NCBI GenBank assembly: GCA_944324555.1
Contig: CALUWU010000022.1
Location: 1-50,958 of the forward strand
DNA from: an uncultured Desulfovibrio sp.
GTDB taxonomy: Bacteria; Desulfobacterota; Desulfovibrionia; Desulfovibrionales; Desulfovibrionaceae
Direction: 5' to 3'
DNA: 50,958 bases
Every line of letters starts with the position of its first letter. Position 1 is the first letter of the stretch. Below the pieces are notes generated by a model. The model was not told the origin of the DNA. It did no database searches and saw only the letters and a list, made by a program, of their open reading frames with translations. This document shows, piece by piece, positions 34,878-42,648 of the stretch. Position numbers and translations under genes: made by a program.

Positions 34878-34899
34878 CAAGGGGTTAAAGGATTAGCGC

Positions 34900-36045
34900 T
34901 TACGCGCCGGCGTAGGCGTCAATAACGTAGTTTTCGCCGTCAACGCCGAGCACCTTCACGGTTTCGGCGTCGGTGGCCACAGCGTAGGCCACATCAACGC
35001 GATCCATGGTGCCGTTGTTGAGGGCATCCAGCCACGCCGCCTGGTTGGCGTTGCTGATACCGGCGTTGCTGATCAGCGTGTTGACGTAATCAGCGTTGCT
35101 CATGCTGTCGTACTTGGCGTGGAATTCGTCGCAGTTCAGGAACGAACGCACCAGATGGTCGGTGGTACCGTCGGTCGCGCCCTTTTCGAACTCGTTCATC
35201 CACCAGTTGATGCCGCCCAGGGTGCTGCCGCCCCAGCCGTCGGCGCCGTCGATGGCTTCGCGGCCCAGGGCCACCTTGTACAGCGTGGCAACCAGAGCGT
35301 CGTTGGAGTTTTCGGCAAGAACGGTGATGTTGTCGGCGCTGGTGATCTGGCCGTCCTTGTTGGTGTCGAAGGTCACGACCTGCACGCCGTCCATGGTCAC
35401 GCCATAGTTGCTGTGCATGATCACGTTGCCGTTGGCGTCAACAGCGAAGGTGTGGTTGGCGCGGTTGTCCTGCAGGGACAGGCGGTCGAAGCCGTCGCCC
35501 GCGTTCACCGTGGCGTTGCCGGTGGCGTTGGCGTCAAGCCAGATGGTCATGTCGCCGGTGCCGCCGGTAACGTTGGCGGTGGCGTTGGCGCCGGTCAGCA
35601 CCACGCTGTCGTTGCCTTCGCCCGTGTTGACGGTGGCGTTGCCGCCGTTGAGCACGAGGTTGTCGTTGCCGCCGGCGGTCGTGATGTTGTCCTGGCCGCC
35701 AGTGGTTTCAACGCTGATGGCCTTGTCGGCCTGGAAGGTCACGTTGTTGTTGCCGCTGCCCAGCACCATGGCGTCGATCTTCGAGCTGGCGCTGAAGGTC
35801 ACGTCGGCGGAGGAGTTGCCGCTCATGATCACGACGGGCGCGCCCAGATCCTGGGTGAGGTGAGCGCCGGCGTTCACCGTGACGAGCTGCGTGCCGGCGT
35901 CGACGGGGGTGGTGCCGTCGGACTGGGCAATCAGGGCGTTGCTGTCAAGACCGCCAAGCAGAGAAGCAATGGCGTCTTTGGTGGACTGGCTGAGGCCGGA
36001 AATATTGTCGATAACATTACCGACCGACTGTTCGTAAGAAGCCAT
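34900..36045 (-). CDS. RTX-like surface protein with DUF4214 domain and many N-X-S/T sequons
   Basis: A 381-residue acidic protein starting MASYEQSVGNVIDNISG at 36045, with GGAGG six bases upstream; in-frame codons further up lack this. Residues about 50-190 are short Gly/Asn/Asp/Thr repeats (GGNDNLVLNGG, GEGNDSVVL) like RTX or parallel beta-helix proteins. An EF-hand-type calcium loop spans 227-238 (Asp227, Asn229, Asp231, Asp238). DUF4214 covers about 245-345 (YKVALGREAIDGADGW). There is no signal peptide, so type I secretion with a C-terminal signal is likely. It has 13 N-X-S/T sequons (Asn 14, 77, 101, 120, 136, 145, 154, 158, 173, 177, 197, 239, 344). Strong promoter, ribosome site and terminator suggest high expression, as for a surface-layer protein. 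Confidence 0.85.
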   Translation of the reverse strand: MASYEQSVGNVIDNISGLSQSTKDAIASLLGGLDSNALIAQSDGTTPVDAGTQLVTVNAGAHLTQDLGAPVVIMSGNSSADVTFSASSKIDAMVLGSGNNNVTFQADKAISVETTGGQDNITTAGGNDNLVLNGGNATVNTGEGNDSVVLTGANATANVTGGTGDMTIWLDANATGNATVNAGDGFDRLSLQDNRANHTFAVDANGNVIMHSNYGVTMDGVQVVTFDTNKDGQITSADNITVLAENSNDALVATLYKVALGREAIDGADGWGGSTLGGINWWMNEFEKGATDGTTDHLVRSFLNCDEFHAKYDSMSNADYVNTLISNAGISNANQAAWLDALNNGTMDRVDVAYAVATDAETVKVLGVDGENYVIDAYAGA

Positions 36046-36202
36046 GATTCCTCCCAATTGGATTGGCTAGAAGGGTGTCGGAATGGCGAGGCGGGGCGAC
36101 GCGATGTCGCGGCCTTTTCCCTGAAAGGGCTTTCCCGCTTCGCACGGGAAAATATGACGTAAAGAACTCTCTTTCAAATCCCTGTCACTGTCAAGCGAAA
36201 GT
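36046..36202 (-). other. Long structured 5' leader of the surface-protein mRNA
   Basis: If transcription starts near 36203, the message has a leader of about 158 bases. It contains a stem TTTCCCG/CGGGAAA (36131-36137 with 36145-36151) and a neighbouring small hairpin based on CCCTTT/AAAGGG, ending in a strong ribosome site (GGAGGAATC before the ATG). Structured leaders of this sort often stabilise mRNAs of abundant surface proteins. The spacer 36046-36351 holds no gene; its plus-strand side must also carry the start of the manB transcript, but I find no clear promoter for it. Confidence 0.5.
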
Positions 36203-36209
36203 ATAAAAT

Positions 36210-36238
36210 TTTATATTTGAAATTCATGAAAACGTCAA
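36210..36238 (-). promoter_or_regulatory. Strong sigma70-like promoter of the surface-protein gene
   Basis: On the minus strand TTGACG (36233-36238) and TATAAA (36210-36215) are separated by exactly 17 bases, in an A+T-rich patch. This is close to the consensus and points towards the RTX-like gene. It is the best promoter candidate for the whole minus-strand glycan locus. Confidence 0.75.
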
Positions 36239-36351
36239 CTTCCTTTGCTTGTTTCACGCCGGCCGCGCTCGCGTACGGGGATTGTTCCCGCAGGCGCTTC
36301 GGGATATGAAGAGGGCGTCTCATCCTTAAATTAATGTTGCGAGGTTTGCCC

Positions 36352-37752
36352 ATGCGCGCCGAACTTCTCTGTTTCAAGGCTTATGATATCCGGGGACGTT
36401 TCCCCTTTCCCTTGACCGCCGAAATGGCGAGAGCTCTGGGAAGGGCCGTCGTCGAGGAACTGGGCGTTCGCAAGGCTGTCGTCGGGCGCGACGCGCGTCT
36501 TTCCGGCCCCGAGCTGGAATCCGCTCTGCTTGCGGGCCTGAACGAGGCCGGGGCGGAGACGTCGACGATAGGGCAATGCGGCACCGAAGAAATATATTAC
36601 GCCGCCGCCCGGGGAACCTTTGACGTCGGCGTCATGATTACCGGCAGTCACAATCCGGCCGATGAAAACGGTTTCAAGCTGGTGCGCGGCGGCGCGCTGC
36701 CGATCAGCGGCGATTCCGGCCTGTACGCGCTGCGGGAGCGCGTCGGCCGTCTGCTGGAAGAAGGGCGTGCGCCGGCGCCGGTCAAGCCGGCGCGCCATTC
36801 GCTTGAAACGCGGCCCGACTATATACGCTGGCTTCTGGAATTTTCCGGAGCAGGGGAGCTGAAGCCCCGGGCCGGGCGCCGTCCCCTGCGGATTGTGGCG
36901 GACCCCGGCAACGGTTGCGCGGGGCCGGTGGTCGCCGCCCTGGCCGAAAGGCTGCCCTTTGAGTTTGTGTTTCTCCATATGGAACCCGACGGTTCCTTTC
37001 CCAACGGCGTGCCAAACCCTCTGCTGCCGGAGCGGCGCGCCGCTACGGCGGCGGCGGTGCGCGAGGCCGGGGCCGATCTTGGCGTCGCCTGGGACGGCGA
37101 TTTTGATCGCTGTTTCTTTTATGACGGCGACGGCGAGTTCGTCGAAGGCTATTACTGCGTCGGTCTGCTGGCGCGGGAAGTGCTGCGCCGGGCGCCCGCC
37201 GGCAAGATTGTGCATGACACGCGAGTATATTGGAATACGCGCGACGTCGTGCAGGCCGCGGGCGGGACGCCGATCATGGGCAAGACGGGGCATGCCTTCA
37301 TGAAGGAGCGCATGCGGGCTGAAGACGCCGTATACGGCGGAGAAATGAGCGCGCATCACTACTTCCGCGAATTTGCCTACTGCGACTCGGGCATGATCCC
37401 CTGGCTGCTGACGGCGGGTCTGCTGCATCGTTCCGGCGCGTCGCTGGCCGAGCTGGTGCGCGAGCGCATGGCGGCCTATCCGTGCAGCGGAGAAATCAAC
37501 CGGCGGGTGGAAGACGCCGCGGCGCTGATGGAGCAGGTCCGGCAGCGGTATGCCGGCGGCGCCGTGTACGAGGATCGGCTGGACGGCGTCAATCTGGAAT
37601 TCCCCGACTGGCGTTTCAATCTGCGAATGTCCAATACGGAACCGCTGCTGCGGCTTAATGTGGAAACGCGGGGCGACAGGGCGCTTCTGGAAGACAGGAC
37701 GGGAGAAATCCTGCGCTTTCTTGAGGAGCGGGGCGGCGCTGTGCCCGCCTAG
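36352..37752 (+). CDS. manB: Phosphomannomutase/phosphoglucomutase
   Basis: A 466-residue cytosolic enzyme converting mannose-6-phosphate to mannose-1-phosphate (and possibly the glucose pair), the second step to GDP-mannose. Start at the ATG at 36352 with GAGG upstream; an ATG six codons earlier (36334) is possible. Family marks appear in order: KAYDIRGRFP near the N-terminus, the phosphoserine loop TGSHNPADENG, the metal loop DGDFDRCFF, the sugar-binding loop GGEMSAHH and the phosphate-binding RMSNTEPLLR. The usual TASHNP has Gly instead of Ala, a mild change. It heads a two-gene operon with the guanylyltransferase gene 35 bp downstream. It is divergent from the surface-protein gene. Confidence 0.95.
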   Translation: MRAELLCFKAYDIRGRFPFPLTAEMARALGRAVVEELGVRKAVVGRDARLSGPELESALLAGLNEAGAETSTIGQCGTEEIYYAAARGTFDVGVMITGSHNPADENGFKLVRGGALPISGDSGLYALRERVGRLLEEGRAPAPVKPARHSLETRPDYIRWLLEFSGAGELKPRAGRRPLRIVADPGNGCAGPVVAALAERLPFEFVFLHMEPDGSFPNGVPNPLLPERRAATAAAVREAGADLGVAWDGDFDRCFFYDGDGEFVEGYYCVGLLAREVLRRAPAGKIVHDTRVYWNTRDVVQAAGGTPIMGKTGHAFMKERMRAEDAVYGGEMSAHHYFREFAYCDSGMIPWLLTAGLLHRSGASLAELVRERMAAYPCSGEINRRVEDAAALMEQVRQRYAGGAVYEDRLDGVNLEFPDWRFNLRMSNTEPLLRLNVETRGDRALLEDRTGEILRFLEERGGAVPA

Positions 37753-37787
37753 CATAGGAAACCATCTTCAAATTCAGGATACGGCAA

Positions 37788-39197
37788 ATGCGAGAAATCG
37801 TTCCGGTTATCTTGTGCGGCGGCAGCGGCACGCGCTTGTGGCCCCTGTCCCGGGAAACCTATCCCAAGCAGTTCGTCGATCTTGGCGAGGGCGAAACCCT
37901 GTTTGGACGCACCCTGCAGCGCACGCGCTCCCTGTCGGAGCGCGGCGCTCCGGTTATCGTCTGCAATGAGGAACATCGTTTCTATGTTCTGGACGCGCTG
38001 CGGCAATGCGGCGAGACTGGCGACGTGCTGCTGGAGCCGGCGCCGCGCAACACGGCTCCCGCGACGGCGCTGGCGGCGCTGGCGCTGCGGGAAAGGGGCG
38101 GCGATCCGCTGATGCTTGTCCTGCCTTCGGATCATGCCATTGAGGATACGGAGACCTTTTGCAAGGGCGTGCGGCAGGCGGCGGCCGCCGCGGAAGAAGG
38201 GCGTATCGTGACCTTCGGCGTGACGCCGACGGGGCCGGAGACGGGGTTCGGCTACATAGAGATGGGCGCCCCCTTGCCGTTCGGCGGTTTTCAGGTCGCG
38301 CGCTTTGTGGAAAAGCCGGAGCGGCGGCTGGCGGAGGCCATGCTGGCCGAGGGGAATTTTGCATGGAACAGCGGCATGTTCCTTATGCGGGCTTCCGTGC
38401 TGCTGGAAGAGCTGGAACGCTACGCCCCCGGCATCAGCGCCGGTTGTCTTGAAGCCTGGGAGGGACGTCGACGGGATCGCGGTTTTTGCCGCCCCGACAA
38501 GGCGGCCTTTCTGGCGACGCCCTCGCTGTCGCTGGATTACGCCGTCATGGAAAAGACGGACAGGGCGGCGGTATTGCCGCTGGCGCTGGGCTGGAATGAT
38601 CTTGGTTCCTGGGAAGCCATGTACGTCGTCGGGCGGAAGGACGAGCAGGGGAACGTCTGCGTCGGCGACGTTCTCGCGGAAGATACGGAAGGATGCTATT
38701 TCAATGCCCGCCATCGCCTGCTTGCCGCGCTGGGCGTGCGCGATCTTGTCGTGGTGGAAACGCAGGACGCCGTTCTGGTGGCGCCGCGCCGTCGCGCGCA
38801 GGACGTCAAGCGTATCGCGGCCAGATTGCAGAACGAGCGGCGGGAAGAATGCCGCCGGCATCCGCTGGTGCCCCGTCCCTGGGGCAGTTACGAGACCCTG
38901 GCGCTGGGCGATCGTTTTCAGGTCAAGCGGATTATCGTCAATCCGGGCGCGGAGCTTTCCCTGCAGATGCACCATCACCGGGCGGAACACTGGGTTGTGG
39001 TCAGCGGCACGGCGGAAGTTTCCAACGGCGACGATATCCGGCTGTTTACGGAAAATCAGTCTACGTATATCCCCGTGGGAATGAAGCATCGCTTGAAGAA
39101 TCCCGGCGTTATTCCGCTGGTCCTGATAGAAATTCAGTCCGGCGCCTATCTGGGCGAGGATGATATCGTGCGCCTTGCCGATGCGTACGGCCGCTGA
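37788..39197 (+). CDS. manC: Mannose-1-phosphate guanylyltransferase / mannose-6-phosphate isomerase
   Basis: A 469-residue type II bifunctional enzyme (AlgA/ManC/XanB group). Residues 1 to about 345 are the nucleotidyltransferase: GGSGTRLWPLSRETYPKQF at 11-29, the guanine/sugar loop LPSDHAIED and FVEKPERR. Residues about 355-469 are the cupin-type isomerase with QMHHHRAEHWVVVSG, holding the metal ligands. Together with phosphomannomutase it gives the full path from fructose-6-phosphate to GDP-mannose, the likely donor for GT4 enzymes of the adjacent glycan locus. The start is the ATG at 37788 with AGGA upstream. It ends just before a strong hairpin terminator. Confidence 0.96.
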   Translation: MREIVPVILCGGSGTRLWPLSRETYPKQFVDLGEGETLFGRTLQRTRSLSERGAPVIVCNEEHRFYVLDALRQCGETGDVLLEPAPRNTAPATALAALALRERGGDPLMLVLPSDHAIEDTETFCKGVRQAAAAAEEGRIVTFGVTPTGPETGFGYIEMGAPLPFGGFQVARFVEKPERRLAEAMLAEGNFAWNSGMFLMRASVLLEELERYAPGISAGCLEAWEGRRRDRGFCRPDKAAFLATPSLSLDYAVMEKTDRAAVLPLALGWNDLGSWEAMYVVGRKDEQGNVCVGDVLAEDTEGCYFNARHRLLAALGVRDLVVVETQDAVLVAPRRRAQDVKRIAARLQNERREECRRHPLVPRPWGSYETLALGDRFQVKRIIVNPGAELSLQMHHHRAEHWVVVSGTAEVSNGDDIRLFTENQSTYIPVGMKHRLKNPGVIPLVLIEIQSGAYLGEDDIVRLADAYGR

Positions 39198-39206
39198 TGT
39201 TGAAAC

Positions 39207-39254
39207 GGGCGGCGCCCCTATGGAGGGGCGCCGCCCGAGGGATGAGATTTTTTT
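39207..39254 (+). terminator. Intrinsic terminator after manC
   Basis: A perfect 12-bp stem GGGCGGCGCCCC / GGGGCGCCGCCC (39207-39218 and 39225-39236) with a 6-base loop is followed 11 bases later by seven T (39248-39254). It lies 9 bp after the manC stop. Confidence 0.8.
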
Positions 39255-39290
39255 GATAGCCGCCCCCGCCGGAGAGGGGGCAAAAACAGA

Positions 39291-39325
39291 AAAAGTCCGC
39301 GTCGCTCAAGGCTTCGCGGACTTTT
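39291..39325. terminator. Bidirectional terminator between manC and tRNA-Ser
   Basis: AAAAGTCCGCG (39291-39301) pairs with CGCGGACTTTT (39315-39325). On the plus strand TTTTCGCACTTTTTT follows. On the minus strand the A-run gives TTTT followed by CTGTTTTTG. It can therefore end both the manB-manC transcript and the tRNA transcript coming the other way. Confidence 0.8.
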
Positions 39326-39346
39326 CGCACTTTTTTGAAAAAAGTA

Positions 39347-39441
39347 TGGCGGAGAGAGTGGGATTCGAACCCACGTACCGGGGATTAGCCGGTAACTCGA
39401 TTTCGAGTCGAGCGCGTTACGGCCAGCTTCGCTACCTCTCC
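39347..39441 (-). tRNA. tRNA-Ser(CGA), CCA encoded
   Basis: On the minus strand the 5' GGAGAGG pairs with TCTCTCC before discriminator G and an encoded CCA. The anticodon arm is CTCGA, loop CTCGAAA, TCGAG, giving anticodon CGA (plus-strand 39403-39405). The T arm reads GTGGGTTCGAATCCCAC, and a long variable arm (TACCGGCTAATCCCCGGTA) is typical of serine tRNAs. The length of 95 bases with CCA fits a class II tRNA. It reads UCG codons. Confidence 0.97.
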
Positions 39442-39461
39442 GCAAGAAGTAACCGAGAACT

Positions 39462-39490
39462 TGTTTAGTTGAATTCGCGATCAAATGCAA
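39462..39490 (-). promoter_or_regulatory. Candidate promoter of tRNA-Ser
   Basis: On the minus strand TTGCAT (39485-39490) and TAAACA (39462-39467) are 17 bases apart. The expected start lies about 14 bases upstream of the mature tRNA 5' end, a common distance for tRNA genes. Confidence 0.55.
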
Positions 39491-39559
39491 GCTATTTTAT
39501 TGCCAGAGCGGCATTTTGCGACGCGACACGGGGAATCGCCGCTTCCTGGAGCATTTTCA

Positions 39560-39690
39560 GTTTGAAACGCGTTGCGTTTCAAACCATACGGCCTGTCGTT
39601 TCGCGGAAAAAACGCGGTTTTTCCGCTCACTTCTGGCCGGGCGGCGCTGTGCTGCCGCCTCGCGTTTCACCTTTTTCAAAGATGAAACGC
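39560..39690. repeat. Cluster of inverted repeats built on GAAACGC
   Basis: Three hairpins lie in a row in the 250-bp spacer between tRNA-Ser and the TPR gene: an 11-bp stem (39560-39570/39574-39584) around GTTTGAAACGC; a 9-bp stem GCGGAAAAA/TTTTTCCGC (39603-39611/39618-39626); and an 8-bp stem GCGTTTCA/TGAAACGC (39662-39669/39683-39690) directly after the TPR gene stop. The core GAAACGC or its complement occurs four times. The last hairpin may act as a terminator for the minus-strand TPR gene. The set looks like a REP-type intergenic element, which only a genome-wide count could prove. Confidence 0.6.
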
Positions 39691-39691
39691 T

Positions 39692-40528
39692 CTAGGTGGC
39701 TACGGCGTCGCCCCTGTTGTTGATGTGTTCCATGATTTCAAGGGCTTCCGGCTGATTCGGATTCCCTTGCAGGGCGCGGATGGCGAGCTCCTCGGCCTGC
39801 TGGCGCTTGTGCCATCTCCAGTACATCTTCGCCATGCGCCCGAAGGTGTTGGGATGCCCGCCGAAGGTCCGCAGAACGCTCTTGTAGACGCGCTCCATCT
39901 TTTCAAATTCGTTGATTTCTTCGTAGGCGTTGATGGCCCCGACGTAAGCGGCGGACTCGCGCGGATAGCGCGCCATGGATTCTTCATACATTTCGCCGGC
40001 GTCGGCGTACTGCTTGGCGGCGAAGAGAATCTTGGCGATCTGGATGTGCAGGCCCTTTTCGCTGCCGAATTCGTCGGCGGCCCGCTTGAGGAAGGCGCGC
40101 CCCTTGCCGAACTGCCCCTGCTGCAGCAGCTGAATGCCGGTTTGAATGAGGGTGCGCTTGCGTTCGGCCTTGGCTTCCTGGGCGGAACGCTGCGCGTTTT
40201 CCGCTTCCTGCTGCAAGATGCGCGCAAGACCGTCAAGGACAGCCGCGATGGCCTGCGCCTTGGCGTGCTCAAACTTGATTTGTCTGGGGCGGCCCGTGTT
40301 TTGCGGATCAAGCAGATGCTGCAAGGATTGATGACGTACCAGCGCGTGCAGGAAGTCATCCATTTGAATTTCCACTTCCGCACGCGCCGAGCGCATCAGT
40401 CTGACGCTGGCGTACTGGCGCATGGCCGTGGCCATGGCGTGTAGGGCGCGTTGGACTTCTTCCCGGCGCAAGTAGCCGTTGGCGCGGGCGATATTTTCAC
40501 GCAGTTCTTTAGGTGGCGTTGTCAGCAT
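39692..40528 (-). CDS. Tetratricopeptide-repeat protein
   Basis: A 278-residue soluble protein starting MLTTPPKELRENIARANGYL at 40528; the longer frame upstream lies within nadD. Residues about 1-120 are charged helices. A Glu/Ala/Lys-rich helix (about 120-145) leads to three or four TPR units (about 145-270), for example LIQTGIQLLQQGQFGKGRAFL, IAKILFAAKQYADAGEMYEESMARYP and ELAIRALQGNPNQPEALEIM. TPR stacks bind partner proteins; no enzyme motif is seen. It overlaps the end of nadD by 20 bp, so it is in the proA-nadD operon. It is of a type I associate with Desulfovibrio genomes, but its role is unknown. Confidence 0.88.
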   Translation of the reverse strand: MLTTPPKELRENIARANGYLRREEVQRALHAMATAMRQYASVRLMRSARAEVEIQMDDFLHALVRHQSLQHLLDPQNTGRPRQIKFEHAKAQAIAAVLDGLARILQQEAENAQRSAQEAKAERKRTLIQTGIQLLQQGQFGKGRAFLKRAADEFGSEKGLHIQIAKILFAAKQYADAGEMYEESMARYPRESAAYVGAINAYEEINEFEKMERVYKSVLRTFGGHPNTFGRMAKMYWRWHKRQQAEELAIRALQGNPNQPEALEIMEHINNRGDAVAT

Positions 40529-41267
40529 GCTTGTGTTCCGTTGTCTGCCAGTGTTTGAGCACTTCGGATTCCTGCTCGCGCAGAATGTCCGCAACAGTCT
40601 TGGGCAGTAAAAAATCCGTATTGAGTCCAGCCAGCCAGCGCCGACGAATATCCGAGGCACTGATAGGTAACCAAGGTATATGCAAAAAATGAACCAGTCC
40701 GAAAGTTTGACGCCCTTCACCGGCGGCGGGCGCGCAAATGCGAAAACTTTTTCCCCCGGGCAGGAGCGCGTCCGTTTCCCGTGCGTCAGGCCAGAGCCGC
40801 CGCGTTGCCGCCGCTACTTCGGCGTCGGCGGCGCTGGCTCGCGGAACGACGAGCAGATGGCAGAGTTCCGGCAGACGCACGCCGCGATGCCAGGAATCCA
40901 GCATTTCATAATCCTTGCTGCCCAGTATGAAAAAAACGGGTTCGTCCGGGCGCGTCTCCCTGATCGCGCGCAGGGTGTCCCATGTGTAGGAGGGGCCCCG
41001 GCGCAGCGCTTCGCGGCGGTCGCAGACTATGCCCGGCAAATGCCGCGCGACGCTTTCCACCATTCTGGCGCGCAACTCGAAGGGGAGCAGACCCTCGGCC
41101 GCCTTGTGCGGCGGCATGGCGCAGGGCAGCAGGGCAAGATCCCGGATTCGGTCGCCAAGCGCCTCCCTGATTTCAATGGCCAGACGAAAGTGCCCTATGT
41201 GGGGAGGATTGAAGCTGCCCCCGAGAATGGCGCGTCCTCCGGCGTCGCGCCCGTACGCGGAAGTCAT
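40509..41267 (-). CDS. nadD: Nicotinate-nucleotide adenylyltransferase
   Basis: A 252-residue cytosolic enzyme that joins nicotinate mononucleotide and ATP to give deamido-NAD in NAD synthesis. It has the nucleotidyltransferase motif GGSFNPPHIGHFRLA (residues 16-30), the ALLPCAMPPHK substrate loop, FILGSKDYEMLDSWHR and the late PISASDIRRR corresponding to the ISSTxIR motif, with Ala for the second Ser. It is somewhat longer than many family members (about 200-220), with an extra C-terminal tail after residue 235. Its ATG at 41267 directly adjoins the proA stop codon, so the two are cotranscribed. Confidence 0.95.
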   Translation of the reverse strand: MTSAYGRDAGGRAILGGSFNPPHIGHFRLAIEIREALGDRIRDLALLPCAMPPHKAAEGLLPFELRARMVESVARHLPGIVCDRREALRRGPSYTWDTLRAIRETRPDEPVFFILGSKDYEMLDSWHRGVRLPELCHLLVVPRASAADAEVAAATRRLWPDARETDALLPGGKSFRICAPAAGEGRQTFGLVHFLHIPWLPISASDIRRRWLAGLNTDFLLPKTVADILREQESEVLKHWQTTEHKHADNAT

Positions 41268-42527
41268 TTATTCGCGCACCTGCCCTTGTCCCATGACGAC
41301 AAATTTGGTGGATGTCAATTCGCGCACGCCCATGGGGCCGTAGGCGTGCAGCTTTGAGGTGGAAATGCCGATTTCCGCCCCGAGCCCCAGCTGCCCGCCG
41401 TCGTTGAAACGGGTGGACGCGTTGACGGCTACCATGGAGGCGTCCGCTTCACGGACAAAACGCATGGCAAGGGGATGGTTCGTCGTGCAGATAATTTCCG
41501 TATGGTTGGAGCCGTAGCGGGCGATGTGCTCCAGCGCCGCGTCCATGTCGTCCACGACCCGCACGGCCAGGATCAGGGCGTGATATTCGGCGCCCCAGTC
41601 GTCTTCCCGCGCGGGAACCGCGGCCGCGCCCAGCAGGGGCAGGGCGCGCGGACAAGCATGAAAGGCGACGCCGGCGCTTCCAAGGCGTTCCGCGACCTTC
41701 GGCAGAAAGCTGTCGGCGATGGACGCCTGCACAAGCAGGCACTCCAGCGCGTTGCAGACGCCGGGGCGCTGCGTCTTGGCGTTATGCACGATGGCGAGCG
41801 CCTGCTCCTGATCGGCGCTTTCCTCAATAAAGGCGTGGCAGACGCCCTTGTAGTGCTTGAGCACCGGCATGGTCGCGGCTTCCTGCACGGCGCGCACCAG
41901 AGCTTCGCCGCCGCGGGGGATCATGACGTCGATAAAGTTGTCCAGCTTGCAAAGTTCCGTTACGGCGGCGTGATCCGTGCTGGTCACGAGCTGGGCGGCG
42001 TCGGCCGGGAGGCTGGATTCTTCCAGAGCGCGCGAAAGCAGGGCCGCCAGGGCCGTGTTGGACTGCAGGGCTTCGCTGCCGCCGCGCAAGATGACGGCGT
42101 TCCCCGCCTTGAGGCAGAGAATGGCCGCGTCGATGGTCACATTGGGACGCGCCTCGTAAACCATGGCGACCACGCCCAGGGGAACGCGCATCCGGCCCAC
42201 AAGCAGGCCGTTGGGGCGCTGCCACTGGCTTTCCGTCGCGCCTATGGGGTCGTCCATATCGGCCACATGCCGGCAGGCGCGGGCCATTTCCGCGATGACG
42301 GCGGGCGTCAGACGAAGGCGATCCCTGCGGGGAGCGTCAATGCCGCGCGCGTCCGCCGCATCCAGATCACGGGCATTGGCGGCGAGCAGGGCCCGCTCTT
42401 CCTCTTCCAGCAGCGAGGCAAGACGGAACAGGAACTGCGTCTTTGTTCTGGGGGTCGCTCTGGCCATGCGGCGGGAGGCCTCCCGGGCTCTCGCTCCGAT
42501 AAGGGACATTTCGTGCGCCAGCGTCAT
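41268..42527 (-). CDS. proA: Gamma-glutamyl phosphate reductase
   Basis: A 419-residue NADPH-dependent enzyme of proline synthesis, converting glutamyl-5-phosphate to glutamate-5-semialdehyde. It matches the family along its full length: PLGVVAMVYEARPNVTIDAA, ILRGGSEALQSN, IPRGGEALVRAV, and the catalytic cysteine in TQRPGVCNALECLLV. NASTRFNDGGQLGLGAEIGIST and the C-terminal GPMGVRELTSTKFVV are diagnostic. The start is the ATG at 42527 with GGAG five bases upstream. It heads the proA-nadD-TPR operon. The partner glutamate kinase gene (proB) is not in the window. Confidence 0.97.
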   Translation of the reverse strand: MTLAHEMSLIGARAREASRRMARATPRTKTQFLFRLASLLEEEERALLAANARDLDAADARGIDAPRRDRLRLTPAVIAEMARACRHVADMDDPIGATESQWQRPNGLLVGRMRVPLGVVAMVYEARPNVTIDAAILCLKAGNAVILRGGSEALQSNTALAALLSRALEESSLPADAAQLVTSTDHAAVTELCKLDNFIDVMIPRGGEALVRAVQEAATMPVLKHYKGVCHAFIEESADQEQALAIVHNAKTQRPGVCNALECLLVQASIADSFLPKVAERLGSAGVAFHACPRALPLLGAAAVPAREDDWGAEYHALILAVRVVDDMDAALEHIARYGSNHTEIICTTNHPLAMRFVREADASMVAVNASTRFNDGGQLGLGAEIGISTSKLHAYGPMGVRELTSTKFVVMGQGQVRE

Positions 42528-42648
42528 GACTGCTCCTCGAAAAATGTGGAATACGCGCGATATGCTACAGCATAAGGCGCGCAGTTGACAAGAGCCAGTT
42601 TGTCCCCGCGGCGAAGAACCGGGCGCGAGGGGATTTCAGGCTTTTTCT

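Noticed and set aside
34836-34880. TTG at 34880 as start of the 1460-residue transferase
   Set aside because: It lies at the base of the terminator stem and has no ribosome site; the ATG at 34835 is the better choice although it also lacks a clear one.
35400-35800. CRISPR-like or tandem DNA repeat in the surface-protein gene
   Set aside because: The periodicity is in the protein (Gly/Asn/Asp repeats); DNA units are not identical and there are no unique spacers.
35119-36162. Gly/Val/His-rich plus-strand frame of 347 codons
   Set aside because: It mirrors the repeats of the surface-protein gene, and the minus strand has the promoter, ribosome site, DUF4214 domain and terminator.
39347-39441. 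tRNA-Ser as an attachment site bounding a genomic island
   Set aside because: No integrase gene and no second copy of the tRNA 3' end is visible in the window.
39160-39468. Short plus-strand frame containing ERVGFEPTYRG
   Set aside because: This is the well-known false protein produced by reading across the complement of a tRNA-Ser gene.
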